From Clostridium beijerinckii HUN142 (lineage in GTDB: Bacteria; Bacillota; Clostridia; Clostridiales; Clostridiaceae), in assembly GCF_000621745.1 (NCBI RefSeq), contig NZ_JHXK01000032.1, positions 1-64,000 on the forward strand: a stretch of DNA of 64,000 nt, read 5' to 3'. Both the position numbers and the translations under genes were made by a program. The notes under the pieces were generated by a model that saw only the letters and a program-made list of their open reading frames with translations, searched no databases and was not told where the DNA came from. This document shows positions 44,523-53,820 of the stretch, piece by piece (position 1 is the first letter of the stretch; every line of letters starts with the position of its first letter).

Positions 44523-46121
44523 ATGATTAAGAAAAAATTTATTTTATTTACTTCATCTGTATTTTTAGTTGCTTCTTTATATAGTATTGCACCAGTAAAA
44601 GCAGCTGATAATATTAGCAGCACTAATGTGAATGTCACTACGGGATCAGCAGTGACGTATACCACTACCGAATCAGCGGTACAGTATAACGATACAGATA
44701 AAAAATTAACAGTTATGGTTTATAGCGATGGGGATAATAATCTTGAAGATTCTCTGCTAGGTGATATTCAGCAAATGAAAGATGGTTATGTAAATAATCC
44801 AAACTTAAACTTAATTGTTTTAATTGATAGAAGTCCTGATTATTCTGATGATTCAACTGTACTAGGAGAAAATTTTTCAGATACAAGAATGTATAAAATT
44901 GAAAAAAATGAAGCAATCAGAATTGATGGCGGAGATAAGTTTCCTGAAATAACTAAGACCAGTGATTATGAAGCGGATATGGGTGATGCTGATACCCTAA
45001 AGAAATTTATAGATTCTTGTAAGGAAAATTATCCAGCAGATAAATATTCATTAATTATTTCTAATCACGGTGGTGGCGCAAGAGTTGATAAGTTAACAGA
45101 GCAAGTAAAAGATCCAAAGTCAGTGTGTATTGATGAAACAAATGATTCAGATTGCTTATATACTGCAGAAATATCAGATAAATTAACTAATAATGAATCT
45201 GTAGATGTATTGGCTTATGACGCCTGTTTAATGGGAACAGCTGAAATTGCATATGAATATAGGCCAGGAAATGGAAGCTTTCAGGCAAATGTTATGGTTG
45301 CGTCACCTCCTGAGGTTTGGGGAGATGGATATGATTATGAAAAAATTTTTAGCCGGCTTAAATCTGAAGATGGAAATAATGGACTAGTAGACTCGACATT
45401 GGGGGGGCAAGAAAAATTCTTTAATCCTTCTAATGTTACAGATCTTCAGCTAGGAGCAATAATGGTTGAAGCTCAACGAGATTCGGTCAATGCAGCAAAT
45501 GTAAATGATCAAGTCTTGAGCTGTTATGATCTTGAAAAAATAGAAGCTGTAAAAAAATCTGTAGATAAGCTATCTGTAAGCCTGTGGAATGAAAATAAGA
45601 AAGCGGATATTGAAGATCTTAGAGGAAATCAGAAGAATGTATCTCTTATTCATTACTTCCAAGAAGGAAGCAGAAGTAAGTGGTTAAACTATCCTTACTT
45701 TGATTTATATGATTTATGTGAGAAAATAAGTACAAGCAATAACTTTAGTGATAATATTAGGAACTTAGCTAAAGATGTAATGAAAAATGTAGATGATATG
45801 ATAGTTTACTCATACGGTGGTTCAAAATATAATGGATTTACTGAAGGTAAAAATGGATTAAGCATTTTTTTGCCAGATGGAAGCAGGATTTACAAAGATA
45901 TACCTACCAATACAAGTTATTCAGAGTGGAAAGGTCAAAGGTGGTATAATTCAATAGATACATCAATCCTTCAACCAGATTATCTATATGGAAAATTAAG
46001 TTGGTGCAAAGATGGACAATCTTCTAAAGTTAATGATGTTGGCAATTGGTTTGAACTTCTTGATTCATGGTTTGATAGTACAAATGATGAGAGTGGCGGA
46101 GATAATTGGTATAGGTGGTAA
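44523..46121 (+). CDS. Clostripain-type cysteine protease (family C11)
   Basis: 532 residues with signal peptide (FILFTSSVFLVASLYSIAP, VKA). The C11 catalytic His is in SLIISNHGGGARVD (about 183) and Cys in DVLAYDACLMGTAE (about 235), both in family context; LTVMVYSDGDNNLEDSLLGD opens the domain. Clostripain is a secreted Arg-specific protease matured by self-cleavage. Ends with a bidirectional terminator. Located after the agr genes and so a candidate agr target. Confidence 0.88.
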   Translation: MIKKKFILFTSSVFLVASLYSIAPVKAADNISSTNVNVTTGSAVTYTTTESAVQYNDTDKKLTVMVYSDGDNNLEDSLLGDIQQMKDGYVNNPNLNLIVLIDRSPDYSDDSTVLGENFSDTRMYKIEKNEAIRIDGGDKFPEITKTSDYEADMGDADTLKKFIDSCKENYPADKYSLIISNHGGGARVDKLTEQVKDPKSVCIDETNDSDCLYTAEISDKLTNNESVDVLAYDACLMGTAEIAYEYRPGNGSFQANVMVASPPEVWGDGYDYEKIFSRLKSEDGNNGLVDSTLGGQEKFFNPSNVTDLQLGAIMVEAQRDSVNAANVNDQVLSCYDLEKIEAVKKSVDKLSVSLWNENKKADIEDLRGNQKNVSLIHYFQEGSRSKWLNYPYFDLYDLCEKISTSNNFSDNIRNLAKDVMKNVDDMIVYSYGGSKYNGFTEGKNGLSIFLPDGSRIYKDIPTNTSYSEWKGQRWYNSIDTSILQPDYLYGKLSWCKDGQSSKVNDVGNWFELLDSWFDSTNDESGGDNWYRW

Positions 46122-46156
46122 TGAAGTATAAATAAACTATTTTAAGTTATACAAAA

Positions 46157-46197
46157 AATAAGAGCAATAGGAGAACCTCCTATTGCTCTTATAATTA
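46157..46197. terminator. Bidirectional terminator
   Basis: ATAAGAGCAATAGGAG pairs perfectly with CTCCTATTGCTCTTAT across three bases between converging genes. Confidence 0.88.
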
Positions 46198-46419
46198 AGC
46201 CTTAGTCACTTCGTATTTTGTAACTGTTCTAGCTACAAGTTGAGCTGACTCTTTTTTTTCTAATGCACCTGAGTCTGGTAAAAATATATTTTTAGCAATT
46301 ATAGTGTCCATAAGAGTATCAACTTCTGCTTGTGTGATGTTTGCTTTGACACCACTAACAGACAAAGAACTCTTAAGACCATTTTCAGTTATAAATACCA
46401 TACTTAAAGTATATTCCAT
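46195..46419 (-). CDS. DUF2922 family protein, copy 2
   Basis: 74 residues, MEYTLSMVFITENGLKSSLS, ending VARTVTKYEVTKA. The family is short, beta-rich and of unknown function, usually encoded just after a DUF1659 gene in Bacillota. Strong site AAAGGAGG. Paralogue of 46823-47041. Confidence 0.8.
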   Translation of the reverse strand: MEYTLSMVFITENGLKSSLSVSGVKANITQAEVDTLMDTIIAKNIFLPDSGALEKKESAQLVARTVTKYEVTKA

Positions 46420-46439
46420 GAAAGTTTATCCTCCTTTAT

Positions 46440-46520
46440 GATTTAGTTAAAGAAACTCCGACTCCTAATGTCTTTTAGGAGTGCTCATATAGTAAGCGAC
46501 TATCATAAAATCATAGATTC
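46440..46520 (-). other. Conserved intercistronic element, copy 2
   Basis: A 29-nt block (46491-46519, containing AGTAAGCGACTATCATAAAA) identical to the block in copy 1, next to hairpin ACTCCTAA/TTAGGAGT (46461-46482). Same place between DUF1659 and DUF2922 genes as copy 1. Confidence 0.6.
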
Positions 46521-46531
46521 TATATGTGTGC

Positions 46532-46756
46532 TTATGCGTTTACTATTTCAGAGCTATGATTTAAGAAGTAAGTTCTAGTTGGTTCTGAGAGTACTGCTTT
46601 AATGGCTTCAGCAACATCATAAGCACTTTGCTCATCTACTCCATTTCTAATATTTGCAAAACTTTTTTTAGAATAAGTAGCTGCGCCTTTTTCATCAGTT
46701 CCACTTTTAACTTCAATAGAAAGTGATGTTGAATCAATTACTTTAGTAACTGCCAT
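46532..46756 (-). CDS. DUF1659 family protein, copy 2
   Basis: 74 residues from the ATG at 46756 (AGGAGGTTATTTTC in front; the longer frame from 46774 overlaps this site). MAVTKVIDSTSLSIEVKSG, then KSFANIRNGVDEQSAYDVAE follows the family pattern (sFxnv...a.dqdly.va.al). Unknown function; paired with DUF2922. Confidence 0.8.
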   Translation of the reverse strand: MAVTKVIDSTSLSIEVKSGTDEKGAATYSKKSFANIRNGVDEQSAYDVAEAIKAVLSEPTRTYFLNHSSEIVNA

Positions 46757-46822
46757 GAAAATAACCTCCTTCATATTTTTTTATCTTAGAGCAATTGAGA
46801 AGACTTGATCCTTATAAATCAC

Positions 46823-47041
46823 CTAATCCATTTTAATTTGAGTTACAGTCTTAGCTACTATAGTAGCTGAATCTTTTTTTACTAGATCTCCTGAAGATGT
46901 AGTGAAAATATTCTCTTTTAAGATATTATCCATAAGTTCAACAACTTGAGCTTTAGCAAGAGTACTTTTAACATCTGTTATTGAAAATGTAGTTTTCTTT
47001 GCACCTGCAGTTAGAAAAACCATATTCAAAGTATATTCCAT
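46823..47041 (-). CDS. DUF2922 family protein, copy 1
   Basis: 72 residues: MEYTLNMVFLTAGAKKTTFS and a tail KKDSATIVAKTVTQIKMD. Same family and layout as copy 2, with AAAGGAGGT in front. Confidence 0.8.
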   Translation of the reverse strand: MEYTLNMVFLTAGAKKTTFSITDVKSTLAKAQVVELMDNILKENIFTTSSGDLVKKDSATIVAKTVTQIKMD

Positions 47042-47064
47042 GAAAGTGTACCTCCTTTACAATT

Positions 47065-47146
47065 TATTTAAGGAAACACCTACTTCTGACGTCGTAGGTG
47101 TACTCACAGAGTAAGCGACTATCATAAAATCATAGATTTTAGATAT
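47065..47146 (-). other. Conserved intercistronic element, copy 1
   Basis: The same 29-nt block (47110-47138) next to hairpin CACCTAC/GTAGGTG (47077-47100). The hairpin differs from copy 2 in sequence but keeps its pairing. Confidence 0.6.
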
Positions 47147-47150
47147 CTGC

Positions 47151-47372
47151 TTAAGCATTCGCAAGTGTTTCAACTTCATTAATGTATGTGCCCCTTGTGT
47201 CTGCTTCTATTACAGCTTTAATAGCTTCAGCAACGTTATAAACACCTTGATCAGTTGCAGTTTTAACTCCTGAAAAACTCTTCTTTCCATAGATAGGATC
47301 GCCAGCTTTATCTGTATCAGTTTGAACCTCAATAGCTAGAGTTTTGCTTTTAAGTGTTGTAGTTACAGCCAT
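47151..47372 (-). CDS. DUF1659 family protein, copy 1
   Basis: 73 residues from the ATG at 47372 (AAAGGAGGGAATATCC in front). MAVTTTLKSKTLAIEVQTD, KKSFSGVKTATDQGVYNVAE. Parent or sister of copy 2; together the pairs form a four-gene operon. Confidence 0.8.
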   Translation of the reverse strand: MAVTTTLKSKTLAIEVQTDTDKAGDPIYGKKSFSGVKTATDQGVYNVAEAIKAVIEADTRGTYINEVETLANA

Positions 47373-47510
47373 GGATATTCCCTCCTTTACCATTTGGATA
47401 TACATATGTATGCAATCAAAGATATTTTTTTCAAATCATTTGAAATTATATAGAATGGGTGCAATAATGTTACAATATAGATATTCCATTTAAGAAAGAG
47501 AGCAAAGCAA

Positions 47511-48428
47511 ATGAATAGAGATTTACCAGAGATAATTAAAAGTTACAAGGATTATTTGAATATTATTCAGGAAAAAGCATCTAGCACCGTATATTGTTAT
47601 ATAGTTGATATAATGTTACTTATAAATTATTTAAAAACCAAAGATAAGTATCAGAATTTAGAAATTGATAAAAGTTTTATAGAATTAATAGAGCTGCATG
47701 ATTTGTATGGATTTTTAAGCTATGTAAAAAATGAAAGGAATAATAGTTCTTTTGCAAGGGCTAGAAAGATAGCTTCAATTAAATCTTTTTTTAAATATTG
47801 TGAAACCAAGCTTAAAATAATAAATAATAATCCATGCAGGGAGCTTGAGGTTCCCAAAAAGCCCAATAAACAAATTAACTATTTAAACTTAGATGAATCT
47901 AAAAAATTACTTAAAGACATAGTGGGAAGAAATAAAAAAAGAGATTTAGCAATTTTAACATTATTTTTAAACTGCGGCCTTAGACTTTCAGAACTTTGTA
48001 ATATAAGATTTAAAGACATTAAGGAAGATACACTTGTTGTAAGGGGGAAGGGGAATAAGGATAGGACCATTTATTTAAATGAAATGTGCCTAAGAGCAAT
48101 TGAAGATTATATGGAAGAAAGAAAACATATCAAACATAGTTATCTATTTGTATCTGAAAGAAAAAATCAGTTATGTAAGAGACAGGTTCAATACATAGTA
48201 CAAAAGAATATTTCAAGCACAGGCCTTGATACAAGTAAATATACAACACATAAATTAAGACATACGGCAGCAACACTGCTTTACAAACATAGTAATGTTG
48301 ATATTAGAACTATTCAAACTATTTTAGGACATAAGAATATATCAACTACTACAATTTATACGCATGTAGATAATGAACAAGTAAGAAATGCAATAAGATC
48401 TAATCCATTAAATGAAATGCAACTTTAA
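47511..48428 (+). CDS. Tyrosine recombinase (XerC/D-like)
   Basis: 305 residues: N-terminal SAM-like domain (YKDYLNIIQEKASSTVYCYI) and catalytic domain with Arg in NCGLRLSELCNIR, HKLRH with the second Arg, and ILGHKNISTTTIYTHV with His and the nucleophile Tyr. All R-H-R-H-Y residues seem present, so it should be active, most likely resolving plasmid multimers; its site is unknown (see the palindromes nearby). Weak ribosome binding site. Confidence 0.85.
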   Translation: MNRDLPEIIKSYKDYLNIIQEKASSTVYCYIVDIMLLINYLKTKDKYQNLEIDKSFIELIELHDLYGFLSYVKNERNNSSFARARKIASIKSFFKYCETKLKIINNNPCRELEVPKKPNKQINYLNLDESKKLLKDIVGRNKKRDLAILTLFLNCGLRLSELCNIRFKDIKEDTLVVRGKGNKDRTIYLNEMCLRAIEDYMEERKHIKHSYLFVSERKNQLCKRQVQYIVQKNISSTGLDTSKYTTHKLRHTAATLLYKHSNVDIRTIQTILGHKNISTTTIYTHVDNEQVRNAIRSNPLNEMQL

Positions 48429-48573
48429 AGAAGAGATATAATGATTGAAAAGATATTAGCTTTGAGATATTTTATAAAAGGTATTTCTAAAGTTTAATGT
48501 ATAAGTAATAGTAACAAGTTTAATAAAAATAGGTATGGTTAATGATATAATTATATTAAAACTAAATTGCACA

Positions 48574-48626
48574 AAAAAACTAGTAGAACCCACAAGTCCA
48601 GGTGTGGATTATACTAGTTTTTTATA
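48574..48626. terminator. Bidirectional terminator
   Basis: AAAAAACTAGTA and CACA pair with TGTG and TACTAGTTTTTT between converging genes. Confidence 0.85.
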
Positions 48627-49198
48627 TTTTGTCTAAGCATGGATCCAAGCTTATTTAAAATAAAGTTCTTTTTCCTAACTATCTTTGAGTAAGAAATCTT
48701 TTTCTTGGCTGCATAATCCGTAAGTGAAAAATTATTGTAGTATACAAAAAATATAAGTTCGAATTCATCAGGCTCAAGATCTGAAACTATTCTCTGAATA
48801 TTCAATATTCGTTCATGCTCCAAATAATCAAGCTCTAAATTTTCATTACTTTGTAGAAACTCTGTAAAGTCATTAGGACAATTACCATCAATAGATGCAT
48901 TTATGCTTAATGTACTTTGATGTTTTTTATTTTCTCTTGCTGTATATTTCATTATATTTTTTATTGCACTATAAACATAGCTTGAAAATGAATGTTTTGA
49001 AGTATCATATTTATCTACAGCATTAATTAAAGCAATATATCCTATTTGTACAAGATCATATTCATCATAATTTTTTATATTAAAACTTTTAGCTGTTTTA
49101 AATATGAAAGGTTTAAATTGGAGCAGCAGCTTGGTTAAGCTTTCAGAGTTGCCTGATTTGGCGAGTTTAACATGATCTTCTATTTGGTCATAATTCAT
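48614..49198 (-). CDS. Sigma-70 family factor
   Basis: 194 residues. Region 2 is clear: YDEYDLVQIGYIALINAVDKY and FSSYVYSAIKNIMKYTAREN (-10 recognition). Region 4 is divergent (FSLTDYAAKKKISYSKIVRKK). AAGGGGGTA precedes the ATG. Small sigma factors on clostridial plasmids often drive toxin or bacteriocin genes; targets here are unknown. It is a second sigma factor besides the UviA-type one. Confidence 0.75.
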   Translation of the reverse strand: MNYDQIEDHVKLAKSGNSESLTKLLLQFKPFIFKTAKSFNIKNYDEYDLVQIGYIALINAVDKYDTSKHSFSSYVYSAIKNIMKYTARENKKHQSTLSINASIDGNCPNDFTEFLQSNENLELDYLEHERILNIQRIVSDLEPDEFELIFFVYYNNFSLTDYAAKKKISYSKIVRKKNFILNKLGSMLRQNIKN

Positions 49199-49352
49199 TA
49201 AAATACCCCCTTAAATCAATTGACAGTGTTAATTATCAGCAGTCAATTTCTAATTGCTAATATATATGCAAAAGTTATAAAAATTTACAAAGGGGATTAA
49301 CTTTAAATATATAAAGTGAAACTTTTCAGATGGAGTTTTGACTCTGGCTGAA

Positions 49353-49402
49353 TTTAGTTGAACTAATACCACCAAGGGCACCCAGTCCAGGAGTGCGCAG
49401 CC
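49353..49402. repeat. Dispersed element, copy 1
   Basis: TTAGTTGAACT (49353) and TCCAGGAGTGCGCAGCC (49386) recur at 62541-62570 as TTAGTTGAACT and TCCAGGAGCGTGCAGCC. GC-richer than its surroundings. Confidence 0.5.
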
Positions 49403-49552
49403 ATAAGATTATTATATCACAATCGAAAACGATTAACATTAGATGAATCAAAAAGAAAATATTTAGATAAAAATGTAAAATATTTGTATAATTTGAAAGA
49501 ATATTGTATGATATAAATAACAAAATCCAAACAATTCCATATAAAAAACAAC

Positions 49553-49596
49553 CCCTATAATGTACTAGGCCTAGGAAACTTAAATACACTATAGGG
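49553..49596. repeat. Inverted repeat with central palindrome
   Basis: CCCTATAATGTA and TACACTATAGGG flank CTAGGCCTAG. Shape suits a recombination or replication site, or a terminator. Confidence 0.45.
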
Positions 49597-49772
49597 AATC
49601 ACTTACTTAATTATATTTTATTTATTATAGAATAATTATACAATATGTGACATATTAAGTCAATAAGTGAGTGGGTTAGTGATTGTAAATAAATATGTAT
49701 GTTTATTTATACATTTATTTATAGTTTTTTTGTTTTTTTATAATTGTATAGAAAACAAAGGGGGAAAATAAC

Positions 49773-51107
49773 GTGCTTAGCGCTATTAGAAAATTGACAG
49801 AAGACATAGAGTATAATATTGATCCTAAGTTTAAAGATGAAGCTGTAAAAAATATATCTATTCTCCATGAAGGAGATGATGGATTTATTGCTATAGCTGC
49901 AAAAAAAGACAAGGAGTATGTTCAATATCATTATAAAGTTGATGATTTAACTTATAACATAGGAAAGGCTGTAAGCCTTGATGCAAATATATATATGACA
50001 CCAAATTCTTTTTTTATGCCAAAAAGAAAGATTGAAAATATAAGAAAATTAAACGCGTTGTACATAGATATTGATTATTATAATATTGAAAATTTAAGGA
50101 CGTATGATCATGAAAGGATTCTTGCCATACTCGAAAATGATTATTTTGGACAAGATGTTCCAGAGCCAAGTTTTGTTATATATACAGGTCGAGGACTTGC
50201 TATATACTGGCTTATTGAACCAGTTCCAATAAAAGTACTTCCACTTTGGAATTCAATACAGAAATTTTTTGTAGACAAGCTTAAAGATATGGGAGCAGAT
50301 TCCAAGAGTATTGACGGTGCCAGGATAATGAGACTTGCTGGAAGCATTAATGATAAAACTGGGCTAAGATCAAAGCTTTACATGTATGATGAAAACTTAG
50401 TTTATACATTAAGAAATATACAAAATGATTATCTGCCACAGCTTACACCGTACATAAAAAATCCAGCATACAAAGGACGCGGAAGAAAAGCCAAAGTAGT
50501 AAACTTTTATACATTGTATTCCCTGCATCATGCAAGACTTAATGATATATTGAAGCTTCAGGAGATAAGAGACGGATACTGCAGGAATAATGATGGAGTT
50601 CTTACTGAGGAAGGTCAAAGAGAGTTTATGTGCTTTCTGTATAGGTATTGGTATTGCTGCTACTGTAATGATCCAGTGCAGGCTTTAAAGAACGCATTAG
50701 AGTTTAATCAAGGCTTTAGGAAACCATTAGTTAATAATGAAGTTGAGAAAATAACAATGCAAGCAGAAAAGGCCTATGAGAAGTGGCTCTTAGACAGCCC
50801 AAATGGCGTGTATAAACGTGGTGGATACAATTATAAAAATGAAACATTAATAGAGAAATTAAACATTACAGATGATGAAATGAAGCTAATGACAACAATT
50901 ATAAATCCAAGTGAAAAATTGCGTAGAAAGCTTTTAAAAGAAAGAGAAGCAAGAAGAAATGAAGATGGATTAACTAAAAGAGAACAGCAAAAGCGAGATA
51001 CAATTAAAGCTGTGCAAGAATTAAAAGAGCGAGGATTAAGCCAAAGTAGCGTTTCAAAAGAACTTGGAAAAGGAATCGCAACAGTAAAAAGATACTGGAA
51101 TATATGA
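49773..51107 (+). CDS. Plasmid replication primase (AEP/RepB-like) with C-terminal HTH
   Basis: 444 residues from a GTG after AAAGGGGGAAAATAAC. The AEP primase core is visible: ALYIDIDYYN (DxD, about 93), SFVIYTGRGLAIYWLIEP, and SIDGARIMRLAGSINDKTG (about 178-196). The tail (TKREQQKRDTIKAVQELKER, GLSQSSVSKELGKGIATVKRYW) is a helix-turn-helix. Such proteins start or prime replication of clostridial plasmids and some integrated elements, so it may mark a third replication module. Confidence 0.72.
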   Translation: MLSAIRKLTEDIEYNIDPKFKDEAVKNISILHEGDDGFIAIAAKKDKEYVQYHYKVDDLTYNIGKAVSLDANIYMTPNSFFMPKRKIENIRKLNALYIDIDYYNIENLRTYDHERILAILENDYFGQDVPEPSFVIYTGRGLAIYWLIEPVPIKVLPLWNSIQKFFVDKLKDMGADSKSIDGARIMRLAGSINDKTGLRSKLYMYDENLVYTLRNIQNDYLPQLTPYIKNPAYKGRGRKAKVVNFYTLYSLHHARLNDILKLQEIRDGYCRNNDGVLTEEGQREFMCFLYRYWYCCYCNDPVQALKNALEFNQGFRKPLVNNEVEKITMQAEKAYEKWLLDSPNGVYKRGGYNYKNETLIEKLNITDDEMKLMTTIINPSEKLRRKLLKEREARRNEDGLTKREQQKRDTIKAVQELKERGLSQSSVSKELGKGIATVKRYWNI

Positions 51108-51108
51108 T

Positions 51109-51345
51109 TTACTGGTATCACCAAATACGTACTTATAGATATTGACTTAAGTTTACTGGTATCATGAAATGCGCCCTTATATTAATGGGGCGTAGCCTGT
51201 TTACTTTTAAGTTTTGGAATATGTAATTCAATATTAAGTACAATCATACTTAAGCTTAAAATACTTGGTTACTGTATAATACTGGGCTAGAGCTTAGTAG
51301 AGATTGGCTTAATAATTTGTTTCCTGAAATACGCTCTTATATAAT
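51109..51345. repeat. Three diverged direct repeats
   Basis: TTTACTGGTATCACCAAATACG (about 51109, shown here as TTTACTGGTATCAC then CAAATACG), TTTACTGGTATCATGAAATG (51163) and TTTCCTGAAATACG-CTCTTATA (about 51319). Possible iterons of the primase gene just upstream. Confidence 0.45.
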
Positions 51346-51349
51346 AAAG

Positions 51350-51390
51350 CAATCCTTAAGCTATAAAAACTTATAGCTTAAAGGATTTTC
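51350..51390. terminator. Terminator between primase and YvrJ genes
   Basis: AATCCTTAAGCTATAA pairs with TTATAGCTTAAAGGATT around a few bases, then TTCTTG. Confidence 0.7.
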
Positions 51391-51397
51391 TTGCTTA

Positions 51398-51568
51398 TTA
51401 AGCAACTTTATCATCGCCTTTATAGTTTGAATGCTCCGTAACTACTGCAGAAAGGTCTGTTATAGCTTTTGTTAATCCATCAATCTTGGTTTCAAATCTG
51501 ATTAATAGGTATGTTGCAACAGCTATAGGAAAGCCAACGTTTGTAATTAATGTTATCATTTCACCCAT
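51398..51568 (-). CDS. YvrJ-family small membrane protein
   Basis: 56 residues: MGEMITLITNVGFPIAVATY, LLIRFETKIDGLTKAITDLS and a tail ending KGDDKVA. NVGFPIAVxxYLLxRxE is the YvrJ signature. AAAGGAGG in front. YvrJ genes usually accompany DUF1659 and DUF2922 genes, which lie here 4 kb away; function unknown, one membrane span. Confidence 0.85.
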   Translation of the reverse strand: MGEMITLITNVGFPIAVATYLLIRFETKIDGLTKAITDLSAVVTEHSNYKGDDKVA

Positions 51569-51641
51569 AAAGAAAACCTCCTTTGCATTGTACTTTTAAA
51601 TAAGTATGCAGGGAGGTTTATACATTTTTAAGAATAAACAG

Positions 51642-52094
51642 TTAATTTTTACTAAAAACACAATTATAGTAGTGACAGATAGCTTTATCTATAATTTCAT
51701 TAAGATAAATATTTACATTATCAGATTCGCCTTTAATCTGATTTAATTTCTTCAAAGTTGAAGCTCTAAATTGATAACATCTCTTTATATCAAAGCTTTC
51801 TCCATTAACAGCAGGGGTTAATCCACGTACCTTTTGAATTTGGACCAATGAATTTATTTCTTTGTTTTTAGAGCTATGATTATCTCTTATATTTGAAAAA
51901 TTTGATTTAGAATATTCAAAGCTTTTAATAATATTTTGAGTATTATAGTTTGAAGTATCATCTTTATCAGAAAAAGAAAATGCTTCTATTTCAATACCAT
52001 CATCTAGTGGTTCTGAGTTCGTGAATCCATTAATTTCAATATCAGTATATTCACTTTCATTAAGTGGCTTATAATTTTGACCTTTTTTGCCCAA
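51642..52094 (-). CDS. Putative ribbon-helix-helix plasmid protein
   Basis: About 150 residues. The start is probably the TTG at 52094, since AAGGAG directly abuts the ATG at 52103. The first 100 residues are acidic and Ser/Asn-rich, likely unfolded; the last 45 (DIKRCYQFRASTLKKLNQIK, VNIYLNEIIDKAICHYY) look like a ribbon-helix-helix domain, with the same long-linker plus C-terminal-domain plan as the parB-like protein at 5458. It may be a second partition partner or a regulator; no ParA gene adjoins it. Confidence 0.5.
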   Translation of the reverse strand: MGKKGQNYKPLNESEYTDIEINGFTNSEPLDDGIEIEAFSFSDKDDTSNYNTQNIIKSFEYSKSNFSNIRDNHSSKNKEINSLVQIQKVRGLTPAVNGESFDIKRCYQFRASTLKKLNQIKGESDNVNIYLNEIIDKAICHYYNCVFSKN

Positions 52095-52203
52095 AGAAAT
52101 CATCTCCTTAAAATATTTCTAGATATATTCTCAAACAAGATATCTAGATAACTATATGATAAAAAGTCAGGAAAATGTAGTATCTTCCTGAATATTAATT
52201 TAC

Positions 52204-53052
52204 TTAAAAATCTCTATACGTCCTTGTATAATCAGCATCTTTATACATTTCAAATTCATCATAGCGCCTGCGATATAAACCAAGTTCACGCTTTCCATTG
52301 CAATTACACCACATTAGAAAATCTTCCCTGATCTTTTCAATTGAAGCATTAGCTTTAATATCTTTTAAAAGGGTTGAATTCTTAAGAGCGGATATTCCAC
52401 AATTATATGCAAATGAAATAATGGCATCAAATTGGCATTGGGTAAGATTTAAAGTTATAGTGTTAACTATATCAACAAAGCTTTGAAGGTCTTTTTTTAG
52501 CAGAGCTTTAGCTTGAACATTAGTAATACTTTCAAAATGTTCACCTGAGATTATAACATGCCCATAGCCTATAGTTTGATTTTGAGAATCTAATACTCGA
52601 TATGGCTCAGCATAAAAATCTTCATAATCAGCTATAAAGTTAACTCCATTCTCTGAAATATCAAAATCTGTTAAGCTGTTATTATTATTTTTAAATAGAG
52701 CATTTTTTGTTTCTGGATCTACAATTCCATCAGCAGTTAAATTATACTCTTCCTGAAATCTCAAAAGACATTTATAAGTATCAATGCCAGCTATTCCATC
52801 TACAACTAAATCGAAGCCATATGAATTTAATGCAGCTTGAATATTTTTAATTGTATCTATTAATACATTCCAAGTATGATCTCCAACAATTCCATCACAT
52901 ACTAAACTGTTTTCACTTTGAAAATTCTTAACTGCAGTTTCCGTATTTTCTCCATAAATACAATCAACACCTTTTGGATCATAAGAAATCATCTTTAAAT
53001 TTCTTTGAACTATGTTAACATTTCTACCTGTAGAACCAATTTTTAAGATCAT
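52204..53052 (-). CDS. Endolysin: peptidoglycan-binding repeats plus GH24 lysozyme
   Basis: 282 residues. Two peptidoglycan-binding-like domains (about 1-70, VDCIYGENTETAVKNFQSEN; 70-125, VVDGIAGIDTYKCLLRFQEE) precede a T4-type lysozyme domain: catalytic Glu in ADYEDFYAEPY, then Asp and Thr in DSQNQTIGYGHV (about residues 144-160). No signal peptide, so release needs a holin or lysis. GGAGGTATAAAATT in front of the ATG. Phage or bacteriocin-type lysis role is likely. Confidence 0.85.
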   Translation of the reverse strand: MILKIGSTGRNVNIVQRNLKMISYDPKGVDCIYGENTETAVKNFQSENSLVCDGIVGDHTWNVLIDTIKNIQAALNSYGFDLVVDGIAGIDTYKCLLRFQEEYNLTADGIVDPETKNALFKNNNNSLTDFDISENGVNFIADYEDFYAEPYRVLDSQNQTIGYGHVIISGEHFESITNVQAKALLKKDLQSFVDIVNTITLNLTQCQFDAIISFAYNCGISALKNSTLLKDIKANASIEKIREDFLMWCNCNGKRELGLYRRRYDEFEMYKDADYTRTYRDF

Positions 53053-53820
53053 AATTTTATACCTCCAATAAAGTTTAATCTTAAATATATAAGCAAATTA
53101 GTACATGATTGATATGTATATAAGATTTTTTATCTACGTTGCCAAACGCACTGTTAAATTTATTCAATTTATCATTTTGCAAGTTTTATGTCTTTTTTAT
53201 AAAAAAATTTTTTGTTTTTTTGTTCTTTAGAGTTAAGTTTTTGTATATTTTGTAAAAAAGGTATGTAAATTTTGAGAGAATTATTGCAATTTAATGTTAT
53301 AAATATATTAATTAAGTTAGATGATTTTTTGTAATTTATTTTAAAATTTTTATACTATAAAATAATACAAAATTTGAGGTAACATAATAATTAATGCAGA
53401 TAATTATAATTAATATAGTAACAATATTTATTACTACTTAGGTTACATAAAAATGTAATACATTTTGTAACAGATTAAGTGACATTTTTATGAACGATTA
53501 ATGTATTAATTTGGAAATATGCTATAATACAAATAGGGATTAACTTTTAAAATTAAATTATGTAATTATTGAAAAACTCTTATAAAATAAAAATATAAGA
53601 GTTTTTACTTAGTTTTAAGCTAATAGTATTTATTCAACTCGTTTAACAAACGGATTTTAATTAATTCAGTTTTATATAATAATTAACAACATTAATAAAT
53701 TCGAATATACTATTAATGATAGAACTCATGACGCATAAGGCATTTGCACTGCAGAATAGGTATGAGGCAATATTAGAATTATATATACAGATATATATTT
53801 CTATAAAAATAAGAAAGGCA
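53053..53820. other. Non-coding, with a small GTAAC cluster
   Basis: AT-rich without a gene. GTAAC motifs at about 53378, 53418, 53451 (inverted) and 53466 recall the parA region. Confidence 0.35.
53378..53472. repeat. GTAAC repeat cluster
   Basis: GGTAAC, AGTAAC, GGTTAC and TGTAAC within 95 bp, the same unit as at 4442-4675. Possible secondary sites for a partition protein. Confidence 0.4.

Larger units (their letters stand above)
49199..49772. other. Intergenic region with repeats before the primase gene
   Basis: Contains the AGTTGAACT...CCAGGAG element (49353-49402) also found at 62541, and an inverted repeat (49553-49596). No gene; the minus-strand frame at 49326-49589 lacks a ribosome binding site and family features. 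Confidence 0.4.

Noticed and set aside
47511-48428. Integrase of an integrated element with the tRNA-Glu as attachment site
   Set aside because: The tRNA lies 32 kb away, is intact, and I see no repeated 3' tRNA end elsewhere in the window; the recombinase looks Xer-like.
49326-49589. 87-codon minus-strand frame
   Set aside because: Runs across the dispersed element and an inverted repeat; no ribosome binding site or recognisable domain.
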